Positions 43,170 through 56,261 of a stretch of DNA of 64,000 bases are shown piece after piece. A program made the translations under genes and the position numbers. The stretch's first letter is position 1. Every line of letters starts with the position of its first letter. This DNA is from Diogma glabrata (lineage: Eukaryota > Arthropoda > Insecta > Diptera > Cylindrotomidae): assembly GCA_963693315.1 (NCBI GenBank), contig OY856187.1, forward strand, positions 392,344,788 through 392,408,787. Reading direction: 5' to 3'. The notes under the pieces are model-generated. The model was not told the origin of the DNA. It worked only from the letters and a program-made list of their open reading frames with translations, and searched no databases.

Positions 43170-45120
43170 AAAAAAAGAACACAATCTAATCTTAATTGAA
43201 AACAATAAAATATATGAGGTCGATTGGCAATATTTGAAAAAAAAATTATGACCAAAAAATACTACAGTTTCAGAACACCACTCATAAACTTTCTAAAATG
43301 TAATAAAAATTCACTCACCAATTTGTCCTTTGTTGAATCTGGAGATGAGCTCACCGCAAGACCACAAGGTTCTTTTTTTTCTTTTTACTAAAAAAAAGGA
43401 AATCTAAAAAAAGCTATGGTGAATCCCAAAAAATATAGTAAGTCTGGTCATGTTACACTTAATTCAGAAAAAAAATTATATAATTATATATAACCATTAT
43501 CAAACGATCATAACCTATTATATCTAGAATAAACTAATAGTAAAGCTAATCAAATTTATATTAAAGCACTGATGTGCGATACAATAAAAACATGGATATA
43601 AAAACTAACTGTATTTTCAATGAGCGAACAGCACACTGTGTTATATAAGTTAAACAATTAAAATAACCAGCAACACCAATGTGTAATTATGAGTTTAAGA
43701 TACAGGAATGAAGTTGTATCTGCATTATATACATATCACTTCGACTCTTTGATACTACTTAAAATATAACATCGTGTTATTGGTGATACTAAAACTTCGT
43801 AAAAACGCATTACTATTCTAAGGCTAAGCGTTATAAAAGCCACTTGAAAATTTGAAGGTTTTGATGGATGTAAGATAACCATATTTTCCTTAGCAAGATC
43901 ATGGATATAAAATAATCTCTTTTTCGGGTTATAAATCACTATAAAATAAAATATGACTGCTACACATATATTTTAAATCTGTTGCGAACTAGCAGTTTAC
44001 TATATCTTGCTTGGATTGAAGTCTAAATTTTGTCCACATGAAACACCCCAATTCCTGACTGCATGCTACGGTGGACTAGACAGTCTTTTAACAGCCGATA
44101 TAAAATGCAATCAGCCAACAGGATGAGACTTCAAAACTTTCGATTCACAAAAATAAAAAATTTCCATGTAGTTTGTCCACCGAAAAATGGCTGTGTGTGC
44201 GAGTCCTGGAATACTATATTTCACTACTTTACTAACCAGTTATGATTTAAGTGACTCTACACCTTGAGCAGCTCAGCAGGAAATGGAAACACAAAGTTGC
44301 TGTCACTTTAAAAAAAACGTGTATAACAATCTTAGGACACGTTTACTCGAATCGGTTCAACATGAACGCAGTGACAATCAAACCGGTAAACAAACAATGT
44401 GTATCCCTGTTGACAGTTCGAAAATTAATCGCGACGAACATTCAAACTAACAGGATTTTCTTCCTTTTTTTTTTTTTAAATATTTGTTTAAAACTCTGCA
44501 AAAAGTAATTTTCCCATTTTCAAGTTCTCTAGTTATACCTTGTTTGCAAAAATAAATGTTTTGCACTAAAACAGCTGTCAGAGGATGAATTAAACCAAAA
44601 ATGATTTGGTATAAAAAGACTCTAAGACAATTGGAAAAGATCAAGATTCCATTTACTGTGCTGTCTAGAATATTTAAATCGGTTCTTGAAATGTTTCTAT
44701 CCCATTGCCGCGAAATAGTTTATTTACTTTTTATCCACTAAAAGATAATATAATTGTATATTGAATATGGATTTAGTGCTCAAAAAATATACATTGAATT
44801 TTGTACATAATTTGTTACTCCCTTACTCATAATTGTTACTCTAATTGTTTTGAATTCAGAGTGAAGATCTTTAGACTGGTTTATCCATTTGCCAAATATG
44901 AGATGCTAAGACATCACTTATTTTTTTTTGAAAAAGAAAAATTTTATTTTGCTGAATTTAGATACAGTATTTAATGGAATCTTCAGAAGATAAAATAAAC
45001 AAATTTACCAAATACAGGTCAACATGGGCCTATTGAAGAGGTTGATATATTTTTAACTTTAGGATTATACCGCTAAATTTCTGGCTAATTCAATTCCGCT
45101 TATATATCAATTAATGACTC
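43170..45120. other. Non-coding, no gene seen
   Basis: Short frames at 43736-43939, 44063-44245 and 44251-44508 have no domains and AT-driven codon use. Confidence 0.55.
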
Positions 45121-45720
45121 AAGAATTAGAATTTTCCGGTTCACAGTTTTTGAGTTATTCTAAAAATGTGGAAATTCTAGACCGTTCCACCCCCCCTCCC
45201 CTCCCCCTATGCTTCGACACTGATTGACAGAAAAAATTGAAAACATTCATAGAGACAGGAAGTTTGCTATATTTTGAACGAAAGTTATAGTGAACTCTCA
45301 AATAATTAATTATAATCCTGTGTGTTTAGGGGATGGGTGTAAGGGAGGTGAAAAAAAACTTTTTTTAACTCAAGCGAGTGGGGTATCATTTGAAAGAGCA
45401 CTAAATTTCCAAAACATTACAATTTTTTTTAGAATTTTGCGGTGCACAGTTTTGGAGTTATTTAAAAAAATGTGCAAATTCCAGACCGTTCCCCATCCCC
45501 CCCTACGTTTCGACACTGATAGACAGAAAAAATTGAAAAGATTCATAGAGACAGGAAGTTTGCTATATTTTGAACGAAAATTATAGCGAAGTCTTTTTTA
45601 TAGCGAACCAAAAAACTTTTTTGGAACCAAACGAGTGGGGTGTCATTTGAAAGAACACTTAATTTATGAAACATTGCCACATTTTTTAGAATTCTGCGAT
45701 GCCCCTTTTTTTTAGTTATT
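45121..45720. repeat. Second cluster of the 290-bp repeat
   Basis: About two units with GAATTTTCCGGTTCACAGTT, CGACACTGATTGACAGAAAA, GTGTGTTTAGGGGATGGGTG and CGAGTGGGGT.TCATTTGAAA, the same order as at 35350-36526. The 98-codon frame is an artefact. Confidence 0.9.
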
Positions 45721-46807
45721 GATGAAAAAAAGTGCTATTTTAAGTGTATGTATACTCTATATTTCGACCTGATTTATAGAACAAATATTCCCAATTTAGA
45801 CCGACTGGGTAAATCTTTCTTTAGCTAACATAAACAGCTATGGATAAGATTTAACCTCAAGTAACTTTTTTGATCAAAGTAGATGTGATTGACATTTACT
45901 ATTGACGTTTACGATTAAACATTTATTCTGTTATGTGTCCATAGTATGGCGATATAAAGACTTTACAACATAACTTTATGTCATTTTTTTTATATTATGT
46001 TCTTTTACATTCACGGAACCCTTGGCGAGCGAATTTTATTCGCACTTGTCCGACTTTTTGTTATGTAGATGACATTCCTTAAATTCAATTTTCTCTCCTT
46101 AAATTCAATTTTGCTTAATTTCTACGATTATACGACGTAAATCCAAAATTTCTTTACAACGAGAAATCCTAAATAACTGACGTCATTTTTGCCATGTTTC
46201 TGCTTTAACCTTTTTTCTCGGAAACAATGTTACTTTGATTTTAGTTTTGAAATGTTGCATCTCAATTCTTTAACTAAGCAACGGAACTTCTTAGCTTAGT
46301 AAGCCTTTTTAAATGATTCTAAACTGTCATATGTTTGATTTTTAGTGTATTCGCTATCTTTGACCACTTGCATGCCGATCTAGCACGACTAGAGCGAAGT
46401 GCATCTTAAACATTAAAAATTTTTAGACTGCAATTAAACATACCACTCACAGGTCCTTCGTTCACATACAATATTCTCAACGTAAACTACACAATTTTTG
46501 CTGCATGTTTGTGCAGCATTTTTGTTTGAAAATGAAAAGGCGAATTTAATAACTTGGATAACTTGGTGCAACCTGCACTAAAATTCGTGTTTTTTATTTT
46601 AAAAAAAAGGACATTGAATCAACTGTAGGCTCCAAGAAATTAAAAAAATTTACAATCATTGTTTCTTCAAAATTTATGGCGTTGAATATGGAAAAATTTA
46701 AAAAACATAAATTTTTGATTTTTTTTTCAACTTTTTTCGAGTATAATTTCCAGAATCCTTGATGGATTTTTCAAAACAAAGCTCAAATGTTTGTTGGTAT
46801 CTTTCTA
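45721..46807. other. Non-coding, no gene seen
   Basis: AT-rich, with no structure that I can assign. Confidence 0.5.
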
Positions 46808-47035
46808 TGCACTTGTTTCATTAATACATTAAATTTGTCTGTTTTGTAAAATATGAGATCCAAAAACCGGAATAACCTTTTTGTTTAACCAAAAAATTGG
46901 TTTATTGCGGATATCTCAAAAACAAGAGCTAATCTAAAAATTTTAATATGATATTCTTGCTCAGAAAGTCAAAATCTATAAGAAAAATTGGGTTTTATTT
47001 AGGGAAATTTTTCTTGTAAACTTATGGAATTTGAT
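46808..47035. repeat. Dispersed repeat A, copy 2
   Basis: Matches 8668-8890 in the same orientation over about 220 bp with point differences. Here it is not next to a LINE, so it is an independent repeat and not LINE 3' UTR. Confidence 0.8.
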
Positions 47036-48376
47036 GAACATTGATTTGATTGTTGATTTAAAAAGCACAAATTGAATTCGATGAAACAATTAGGTTCATG
47101 CCTATAAAATAAGCAATCTAATCATTTTACACTGCGTCTGAATTATATACCTTTAATATTTAATTAACTAATAATCTATTCGGCTTGAAGTACCGAACAT
47201 GAGCTAAAACTTGTCTTAAGTCAATACTATAAAATAATTTATTTTTAGATTTATTTTGTATTATTTTTAATGTTTCTTGTAACAATATGTAGAGAAAATT
47301 GGGCTTTAAACAAAATTTAATATTCAAAAATATGTTAAAACTGAATCTATGACAAAATCTCTTATTTATTAATCACAGACTAATGTAAAGAAACTACTAA
47401 TTAACTAACAACGAAAATAATTTAGCAGTACAAAAATAAATCAACAAAAATTATACAAATCGAAATACAAAAGGTTTACATTTATTTCTTGTACGTTGTC
47501 TTCTTTCAACACCAGTCATGTGGAACAAATGTTGATTGTAGGCTGGATTTTACTAAACATAATTTTATTAAAAGCATCACGAAATGATAAAATTAAATTA
47601 GGTCTGTCAATTTGAAATATATCCCTCATACTTTAATTGAATTTATCTACACGCCAATAATAATTATTTGTATTTCAAAGTTCAGAAATATCATTAACTT
47701 TTGTAGTTGCTTGTTGATTGACATTAAATGTATGAATATTTGCATTTAACATGTTACGGCGTGGAATGAAACGATCACCCGTAGCCGTTGGGTATAAAAA
47801 GTGTGTTGCACGGTTTCGTTATTACTTCACCTGGATAACTATTTTCATGTTTTTGTATTTAAATTTGCGTTTTACATTTATTTTTCATTCTCATTTTATT
47901 TACTAAATGATTTATCATACAATTTCCACTAAAACTCATTACATTAAAAATAAATAAATAAAAAAACTTCGATATCACAATTAAAACAAATAATTTAATT
48001 TTCTATACTAAAAATTAGCCTTGGTTTCGATTTAAATTTACATAAAAATATTCTTTGTTTAATTTTAAATAATTACTTATCTTCGATCAAAACAATTTGA
48101 TCGCTTATATACACATATTAGGTTTCCTGTTTCCACCTCCAGTATTGTAATAAGCAATTTTCTCTAACAGACAATAGACTTTTTACAAATTAAACAATCA
48201 TTTATCGAAAACATGCATTATTCATTGACATTGAGTGAAGTAACTAAACCGTCAACAAAAAAAATGTTTAATTGCACAGTAGTACAAACAAATGTCCCTA
48301 CGCTTATTACAATTGAAGAGAATTAAATTAATAAATTATTAGCGAATTTCTTTAAATATGAATACTATTATTTTTT
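47036..48376. other. Non-coding, possible promoter near 47790
   Basis: No gene seen. GGGTATAAAAAGTGTG at about 47789-47804 is a good TATA-box match in a GC-richer patch (47755-47830), but no coding sequence follows. Confidence 0.4.
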
Positions 48377-48451
48377 AAATTAAAAATTGATAACACTTGT
48401 TTTTATTTCGCAAATATATTTGCAAAAACAAGTGTTATCAATTTTTAATTT
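48377..48451. repeat. Perfect 28-bp hairpin
   Basis: TAAAAATTGATAACACTTGT sits in a 28-bp arm (48377-48404) whose exact complement is at 48424-48451. The spacer itself pairs (GCAAATATATTTGC), so nearly the whole 75 bp folds. Confidence 0.92.
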
Positions 48452-49255
48452 ATATTAAAATGTTTCGTCAAGTGCCGACAGTCGACACAATTGAATTTAC
48501 TATTATTTTAAAATAAAAATAGACAATAGTCCGTCGTTACATAGGATAAGTCCAATATAAAAGGCAAATAGTTTCCATTTCGGATGATTAATTTAAAATT
48601 AAATTAACTGATGAATGGTATGTAATAGTGGACTGTATTCTAGACGGCAACTCTGATGGCATCAACTGGATTTCGTTTAAAATCAATACTCGAAAATTTA
48701 GAAGGATAAAACAGCTAAACGAAATTAAAAAAACTATACGGTCCTCTACAGTACTTATACGAAAAAATAAAACACAACTATTTTCTTATAGGGTTTAATT
48801 GTAACTATTAATTTTTTTCCTTATTTTTTGAAAATGGTTAAATATATATCCATATACATAATATAATAAAAAAAGGAAACAAAAAATTGTGATAAAAAAC
48901 AACGAACAAAAGCAAATTTTTGAAAACTTTCCATAAGGAAAATTCCAGATTATTTTTTGTATTACAGTACATTTGGTTAAACTTAAACTAAAATTTTGGG
49001 TTACAGAAACTATTATTGAATTTACCAAAAAAATTTCATTTACAACTTAATCCATGTTTCTTTATAATTTATGATAACAAAAGGAAATATATTTTTGAAG
49101 GATATGAAACTGAAATTTATTTAAAATAAAATTATTTACGAGGTTGAAAAAGAAAAGTTATTAGTAAGAAAAATATATAAAAGGAAACAAATTATTTAAT
49201 ATTCACCAGTAACAATGTATGTACACGAATAACAAACTCTGTTGTGTGATATCAC
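48452..49255. other. Non-coding, no gene seen
   Basis: AT-rich; the 77-codon minus frame at 48795-49028 is hydrophobic low-complexity sequence without a known domain. Confidence 0.5.
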
Positions 49256-49554
49256 TTAACCTTCGTCAGGCGGCATAGGTACAATTGTACCTTTTCCGTT
49301 TTTAAATACTAATAACTTTTCTTGTAGAAGCCGGAGAGGGTTAAAGCTTTATGAGATCTCTACATTTTCCTGCTGGATCATGCAAAATTAATTTTAGAAA
49401 AATATCCCCAGCCTTTTCAGAGATAGGAGTTCGAGTAGGTTTTCATTATCATAACAGGCGGTAAAGGTACAATTGTACCTTCATACCTCTTATATGATAT
49501 AATAACGGTATTATAGTTACTGTATCATAGACCCGTGTATAATATAATAAAATA

Positions 49555-49690
49555 TATATGGAGGGGCTGAAATCTCACAGCTCTGAGATATCAAGACTTC
49601 GGTCTGGGTTAAGGATTTTGATATGGTTTTCGGCAAAAAACTTTTTTGGGGACATGGTTTTTGGTATTGATCAGCGATGTATATCATATC
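49555..49690. repeat. Dispersed repeat C, copy 2 (inverted)
   Basis: Reverse-complement match to 14328-14475 over about 135 bp, with a few differences. It lies between the left end of the TTAA element and its satellite. Confidence 0.88.
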
Positions 49691-49694
49691 GTAG

Positions 49695-52600
49695 ATATTA
49701 TTAGTTTTATTTTTTCAAAAAATTGGGTAAAAAAATAAATAAAAATCTTTCTTTTGACACACTTGACAACATTTTTTTGACAAACTTATAATGTCATAAT
49801 TCTCAATAATAATAATAAAATTTCATGTCAAACAAATAATTAATTTTATTCTTTTTCCAAAAAATTGGGTAAAAAAATAAATAAAAATCTTTCTTTTGAC
49901 ACACTTGACAACATTTTTTGACAAACTTATAATGCCATAATTCTCTATAATAATAATAAAATTTCATGTCAAACAAATAATTAATTTTATTTTTTTTCCG
50001 AAAAATTGGGTAAAAAAATAAAAAAAATCTTTCTTTTGCACACTTGACAACATTTTTTGACAAACTTATGATGCCATAATTCTTTATAATAATATTAAAA
50101 TTTCATGTCAAACAAATAATTAAGTCTAGTTTTTTCCGAAAAATTGGATACAAAATAAATAAAAATCTTTCTTTTGACACACTTGACAACATTTTTTTGA
50201 CAAATTTATAATGCCATAATTCTCAATAATAATAATAAAATTTCATGTCAAACAAATAATTAATTTTATTTTTTTTTCCGAAAAATTGGGTAAAAAATTA
50301 AATAAAAATCTTTCTTTTGACACACTTGACAACATTTTTTGACAAACTTATGATGCCATAATTCTCAATAATAATAATAAAATTTCATGTCTAACAAATA
50401 TTTAATTTAATTTTTTTCCAAAAAATTGGGTAAAAAAAATAAATAAAAATTTTTCTTTTGACACACTTGACAACATTTTTTGACAAACTTATAATGCCAT
50501 AATTCTCAATAATAATAATAAAATTTCATGTCAAACAAATAATTAATTTTATTTTTTTTTCCGAAAAATTGGGTAAAAAAATCTTTCTTTTGACACACTT
50601 GACAACATTTTTTGACAAACTTATAATGCCATAATTCTCAGTAATAATATTAAAATTTCGTGTCAAACAAATAATTAATTTTGGTTTTTTTCAAACAATT
50701 GGATAAAAAAATAAATAAAAATCTTTCTTTTGACACACTTGATAACATTTTTCGACAAACTTATAATGCCATAATTATCTATAATAATAATAAAATTTCA
50801 TGTCAAACAAATAATTAATTTTATTTTTTTCCAGAATATTGGGTAAAAAAATAAATAAAAATTTTTCTTTTGACACACATGACAACATTTTTTGACAAAC
50901 TTATAATGCCATAATTCTCAATAATAATAATAAAATTTCATGTCTAACAAATATTTAATTTAATTTTTTTCCAAAAAATTGGGTAAAAAAAATAAATAAA
51001 AATTTTTCTTTTGACACACTTGACAACATTTTTTGACAAACTTATAATGCCATAATTCTCAATAATAATAATAAAATTTCATGTCAAACAAATAATTAAT
51101 TTTATTTTTTTTTCCGAAAAATTGGGTAAAAAAATCTTTCTTTTGACACACTTGACAACATTTTTTGACAAACTTATAATGCCATAATTCTCAGTAATAA
51201 TATTAAAATTTCGTGTCAAACAAATAATTAATTTTGGTTTTTTTCAAACAATTGGATAAAAAAATAAATAAAAATCTTTCTTTTGACACACTTGATAACA
51301 TTTTTCGACAAACTTATAATGCCATAATTATCTATAATAATAATAAAATTTCATGTCAAACAAATAATTAATTTTATTTTTTTCCAGAATATTGGGTAAA
51401 AAAATAAATAAAAATTTTTCTTTTGACACACTTGACAACATTTTTTGACAAACTTATAATGCCATAATTCTCAATAATAATAATAAAATTTCATGTCAAA
51501 CAAATAATTAATGTTATTTTTTTCCAAAAATTTGGGTAAAAACTAAATAAAAATCTTTCTTTTGACACACTTGACTACGTTTTTTTAACAAATTATAACG
51601 CCATAATTCTCTATAATAATAATAAAATTTCGTGTCTAACAAATAATTAGTTTTATTTTTTTCCAAAAAATTGGGTAAAAAAATAAATAAAAATCTTTCT
51701 TTTGACACACTTGACAACAGTTTTTTGACAAACTTATAATGCCATAATTCTCAATAATAATAATAAAATTTTATGTCAAACAAATAATTAATTTTATTTT
51801 TTTCCAGAATATTGGGTAAAAAAATAAATAAAAATTTTTCTTTTGACACACATGACAACATTTTTTGACAAACTTATAATGCCATAATTCTCAATAATAA
51901 TAATAAAATTTCATGTCTAACAAATATTTAATTTAATTTTTTTCCAAAAAATTGGGTAAAAAAATAAATAAAAATTTTTCTTTTGACACACTTGACAACA
52001 TTTTTTGACAAACTTATAATGCCATAATTCTCAATAATAATAATAAAATTTCATGTCAAACAAATAATTAATTTAATTTTTTTTTCCGAAAAATTGGGTA
52101 AAAAAAATCTTTCTTTTGACACACTTGACAACATTTTTTGACAAACTTATAATGCCATAATTCTCAGTAATAATATTAAAATTTCGTGTCAAACAAATAA
52201 TTAATTTTGGTTTTTTTCAAACAATTGGATAAAAAAATAAATAAAAATCTTTCTTTTGACACACTTGATAACATTTTTCGACAAACTTATAATGCCATAA
52301 TTATCTATAATAATAATAAAATTTCATGTCAAACAAATAATTAATTTTATTTTTTTCCAGAATATTGGGTAAAAAAATAAATAAAAATTTTTCTTTTGAC
52401 ACACTTGACAACATTTTTTGACAAACTTATAATGCCATAATTCTCAATAATAATAATAAAATTTCATGTCAAACAAATAATTAGTGTTATTTTTTTCCAA
52501 AAATTTGGGTAAAAACTAAATAAAAATCTTTCTTTTGACACACTTGACTACGTTTTTTTAACAAATTATAACGCCATAATTCTCAATAATAATAATAAAA

Positions 52601-53830
52601 TTTCGTGTCTAACAAATAATTAGTTTTATTTTTTTCCAAAAAATTGGGTAAAAAATAAATAAAAATCTTTCTTTTGACACACTTGACAACAGTTTTTTGA
52701 CAAACTTATAATGCCGTAATTCTCAATAATAATAATAAAATTTTATGTCAAACAAATAATTAATTTTATTTTTTTCCAGAATATTGGGTAAAAAAATAAA
52801 TAAAAATTTTTCTTTTGACACACTTGACAACATTTTTTGACAAACTTATAATGCCATAATTCTCAATAATAATAATAAAATTTCATGTCAAACAAATAAT
52901 TAATTTTATTTTTTTTTCCTAAAAATTGGGTAAAAAAATAAATAAACATCTTTCTTTTGACACACTTGACAACATTTTTTGACAAACTTATAATGCCATA
53001 ATTCTCTATAATAATAATAAAATTTCATGTCAAACAAATAATTAAGTTTAGTTTTTTCCGAAAAATTGGATACAAAATAAATAAAAATCTTTCTTTTGAC
53101 ACACTTGACAACATTTTTTTGACAAATTTATAATGCCATAGTCCTCAATAATAATAATAAAGTTTCATGTCAAACAAATAATTAATTTTATTTTTTTACA
53201 GAATATTGGGTAAAAAAATAAATAAAAATGTTTCTTTTGACACACTTGACAACATTTTTTTGACAAACTTATAATGCCATAATTCTCAATAGTAATAATA
53301 AAATTTCATGTCTAACAAATAATTAATTTTATTTTTTTCCAAAAAATTGGGTAAAAAAAATAAATAAAAATTTTTCTTTTGACACACTTGACAACATTTT
53401 TTGACAAATTATAATGCCATAATTCTCAATAATAATAATAAAATTTCATGTCAACAAATAATTAATTTTATTTTTTTTTTCCGAAAAATTGGGTAAAAAA
53501 ATAAATAAAAATCTTTCTTTTGACACACTTGACAACATTTTTTGACAAACTTATAATGCCATAATTCTCTATAATAATAATAAAATAATTAATTTTATTT
53601 TTTATTATTTTTAAAATTGGGTAAAAAAATAAATGAAAATCTTTCTTTTGACACACTTGACAACAATTTTTTGACAAACTTATAATGCCATAATTCTCAA
53701 TAATAATAATAAAATTTCATGTCAAACAAATAATTAATTTTATTTTTGGCCAAAAAATTGGGTAAATTTATTATAGAAATCTTTCTTTTGGCACACTTGA
53801 CAACATTTTTTTGACCAACTTATAACGCCA
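49695..53830. repeat. 140-bp satellite array, about 29-30 copies
   Basis: The monomer includes GACACACTTGACAACATTTT, GACAAACTTATAATGCCATA, ATTCTCAATAATAATAATAA, ATTTCATGTCAAACAAATAA and TTGGGTAAAAAAATAAATAA. Spacing is 139-141 bp in full units and about 125 in a variant lacking AATAAATA. Rare variants recur exactly 973 bp apart. Open frames on the minus strand repeat the same residues per monomer and are artefacts. Confidence 0.96.
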
Positions 53831-53998
53831 TACTTCTTTCAAAGCAAGTTCTAAATAATGCGGAAATTCTATACATTATCTATTTATCGCACAGTAATTA
53901 TGTCTACGGTGAAGATTTTCATATAATATATATGAAGGTGCAATTGTACCTCTGTCGCCTTTTAGCATTGTAAAATTATGCCGCCGGACGAGGGTTAA

Positions 53999-56260
53999 AT
54001 ACGTTAAATAAATAATATAGCAAATTCAATAAGTTAAAAAATTTATTATCTATTTCAAAATGTTTTAGTAAATTTTTTTTGATTTATAATTTTTAAATAT
54101 TAGCATTACCAATAATTTACCATCTAATGTGGTTCAGGATCGTGTTAGAAGACAATAAATTAAAAAGAAATTGAGCAAATTGTAAATATGGAAACATGAT
54201 ACTACTTGCTAAAACTTATTTATCTACCTGTCTAGACATTCGCATGCTTACCAAAAAAAATATTTATTGTAATTAACAAACGTGATAAAAATTTATCGAA
54301 TGCGTAAAGAATTCATAATTGTTGATATTTACAAAAAATTGAGTTTTAGAAAAAATTATTAGGCTTTTATTTTGAAAATTTAGCTCTCAAACTCAGTTGT
54401 TTTGCACTTATTTACTGAACTTAATTTGTAACTATGTTATCGAGTAGGTATATACGTTAGTGAGTGTTATATATAACAATGATAAAATAAATTAACAAAG
54501 ATTTATGTCCCACACATTCCTTAATCGTTCAACATCTTTATCCACCTGTCAACTAATGTCTAGACAAAATTTGTGTTGTTCTTCTCATTATGAAAAAATT
54601 ATTTAGAATCAAACATAAAAGACCTAATAATAGTTATGAAGTCCATGTCATCTAAAAAAATATAATATCATAATTCTATTACCATCTAATTAGCTTTTCA
54701 AAAGTTTTGTGTAGCCAAGGTTTTCAGTTTCAATTTGTTGTTTTCTTTTGAATAGAACTTTATTATGATGATGATATAAAACTAGTTTTTTATAAACTTA
54801 TATAATTAGCTTGATAAGATTAAAAAATAGATACAAAAACCAATTTAAGATAAAAAAGCTTATTAACACGTCGAGAAAATCTTCCCACAATAAGATCCAG
54901 GTATTTTATCTATATATTTTTATTTTTGATTTAATTTTTTTAATGGTATAAGGAACGGATGCAAACAACTGTTGCTACTCATCAAACTGTGATTTTTATT
55001 TTTAATCCCCTAAAACAAAAAAAAAATTTTCACCGATAATATTAAAAATCAACAAGAAGCTAGGTTGTAAAAAGATTTAAATATTTTAATAGACATAATA
55101 AAGAAAAATATTTAGATTTTATACTTTTTGTGCTATACTAAGGTGAACTGTAAAATATTTAGGATTATAGGTACCACCATATTTCAGCAAACCTTTTTGG
55201 TAAAAATAATTAACCAAAGATTATTTTTCTTGAATTTGAAACACAAACCATATAATTTTATGCAAATAAACAACGTTGATAGGAAATATATTTTTGTATG
55301 ATTTTAGCCCTTCCACCTCCTTTCCACTTTTTCCCTATTCGTTCAAAGCTTTCAAGCTGTGAGAAGCCGCAATGAAAACAATGTACCGAGCTACATAAAA
55401 AACAAACGGTGAGCTTTCGGATCACGGCGTTGTAAAATAATTTGTAAAATAATTTTTATTAGTCAGTAGTTTTCGCGTTTTGGTCGCTTAAAGAATGGAC
55501 GGCTGACCAGCAAGCAGGAAAACATATTTTTTTGCTTATTTAGATGCCTTGTGAACCAAAATGAAGGTAAAACTTTGAACATTTTTATGAATTCAACACT
55601 TTGTTTTCAAAACTAAATGCCATTACAACAAAATTTATGTAAATTTTGTTGGTTTTTTGATTTAACCACCAATTGTAAGAATTGTAAGAGTTGATGCTAT
55701 TATTTTCCTACCTAATACTTACATACAAAAGTTTGACTTTGGAAACGTCGTAAAATAAAAGGCAAACAATTTTATTTCTTATAAATTGATTTTTAGTACT
55801 ACTCGTTCGTATAAACATGACGAAAACGCAAGAAATAACAAGACTGGTTGCTTTAATGAACTTTATTTAGTAATAAAATTGAAGATTGAACTCAAAGGAT
55901 TATGATTTATATGTTTTGTTCAACGAATGGAACATTTTTTTATTGATTTTACTTAGCTGATGTAGATAGGTTTATTATGGATTAGAATTTTTGATATGAA
56001 AAATATGGTTTTGAAATCCAATCGTTAGTTTCAGCAAAGTAAGGTCCAATGAACTTTTAATCTATTTTTATTATGTCTATAATCAAAATATTTTTTTTTG
56101 GTTAGCTTAAAATATTCTGCATTTAAAATTCTAGCCTTGAAAAGCTGCTTAACAAAAACCAAAAGCTCACTACTATATTGTATTAAAGTTTTAATTTTTT
56201 TTTATTTCGCCAGAGTTGAATTTTGAATGGATATTGAACTTATTAAGGATTTTTTATACC
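53999..56260. other. Non-coding; possible short 5' exon near 55560
   Basis: No gene recognised. A GC-richer patch at 55310-55560 ends in ATGAAGGTAAAAC, a start codon followed by a donor-like GT. No supporting coding sequence is seen. Confidence 0.4.
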
Positions 56261-56261
56261 A

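Larger units (their letters stand above)
49260..53994. mobile_element. piggyBac-like non-autonomous element filled with satellite
   Basis: The element is 4735 bp and flanked by TTAA on both sides (49256-49259 and 53995-53998). It starts CCTTCGTCAGGCGGCATA and ends TATGCCGCCGGACGAGGG, so the inverted repeats match at 16 of 18 positions. A subterminal palindrome, GGTACAATTGTACC, lies at 49278-49291 and 49466-49479, with one-base variant GGTGCAATTGTACC at 53937-53950. TTAA duplication is the hallmark of piggyBac. There is no transposase. Inside are a copy of dispersed repeat C and the 140-bp satellite, which makes up about 87% of the element. Confidence 0.8.

Noticed and set aside
47789..47804. 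A TATA box as evidence of a gene promoter
   Set aside because: TATA-like sequences are common in such AT-rich DNA and no coding sequence follows.
49803..53677. Minus-strand frames with repeated FYYYYRELW and VCQKKDF blocks
   Set aside because: Satellite monomers whose length is near a multiple of three; the frame breaks when monomer length changes.
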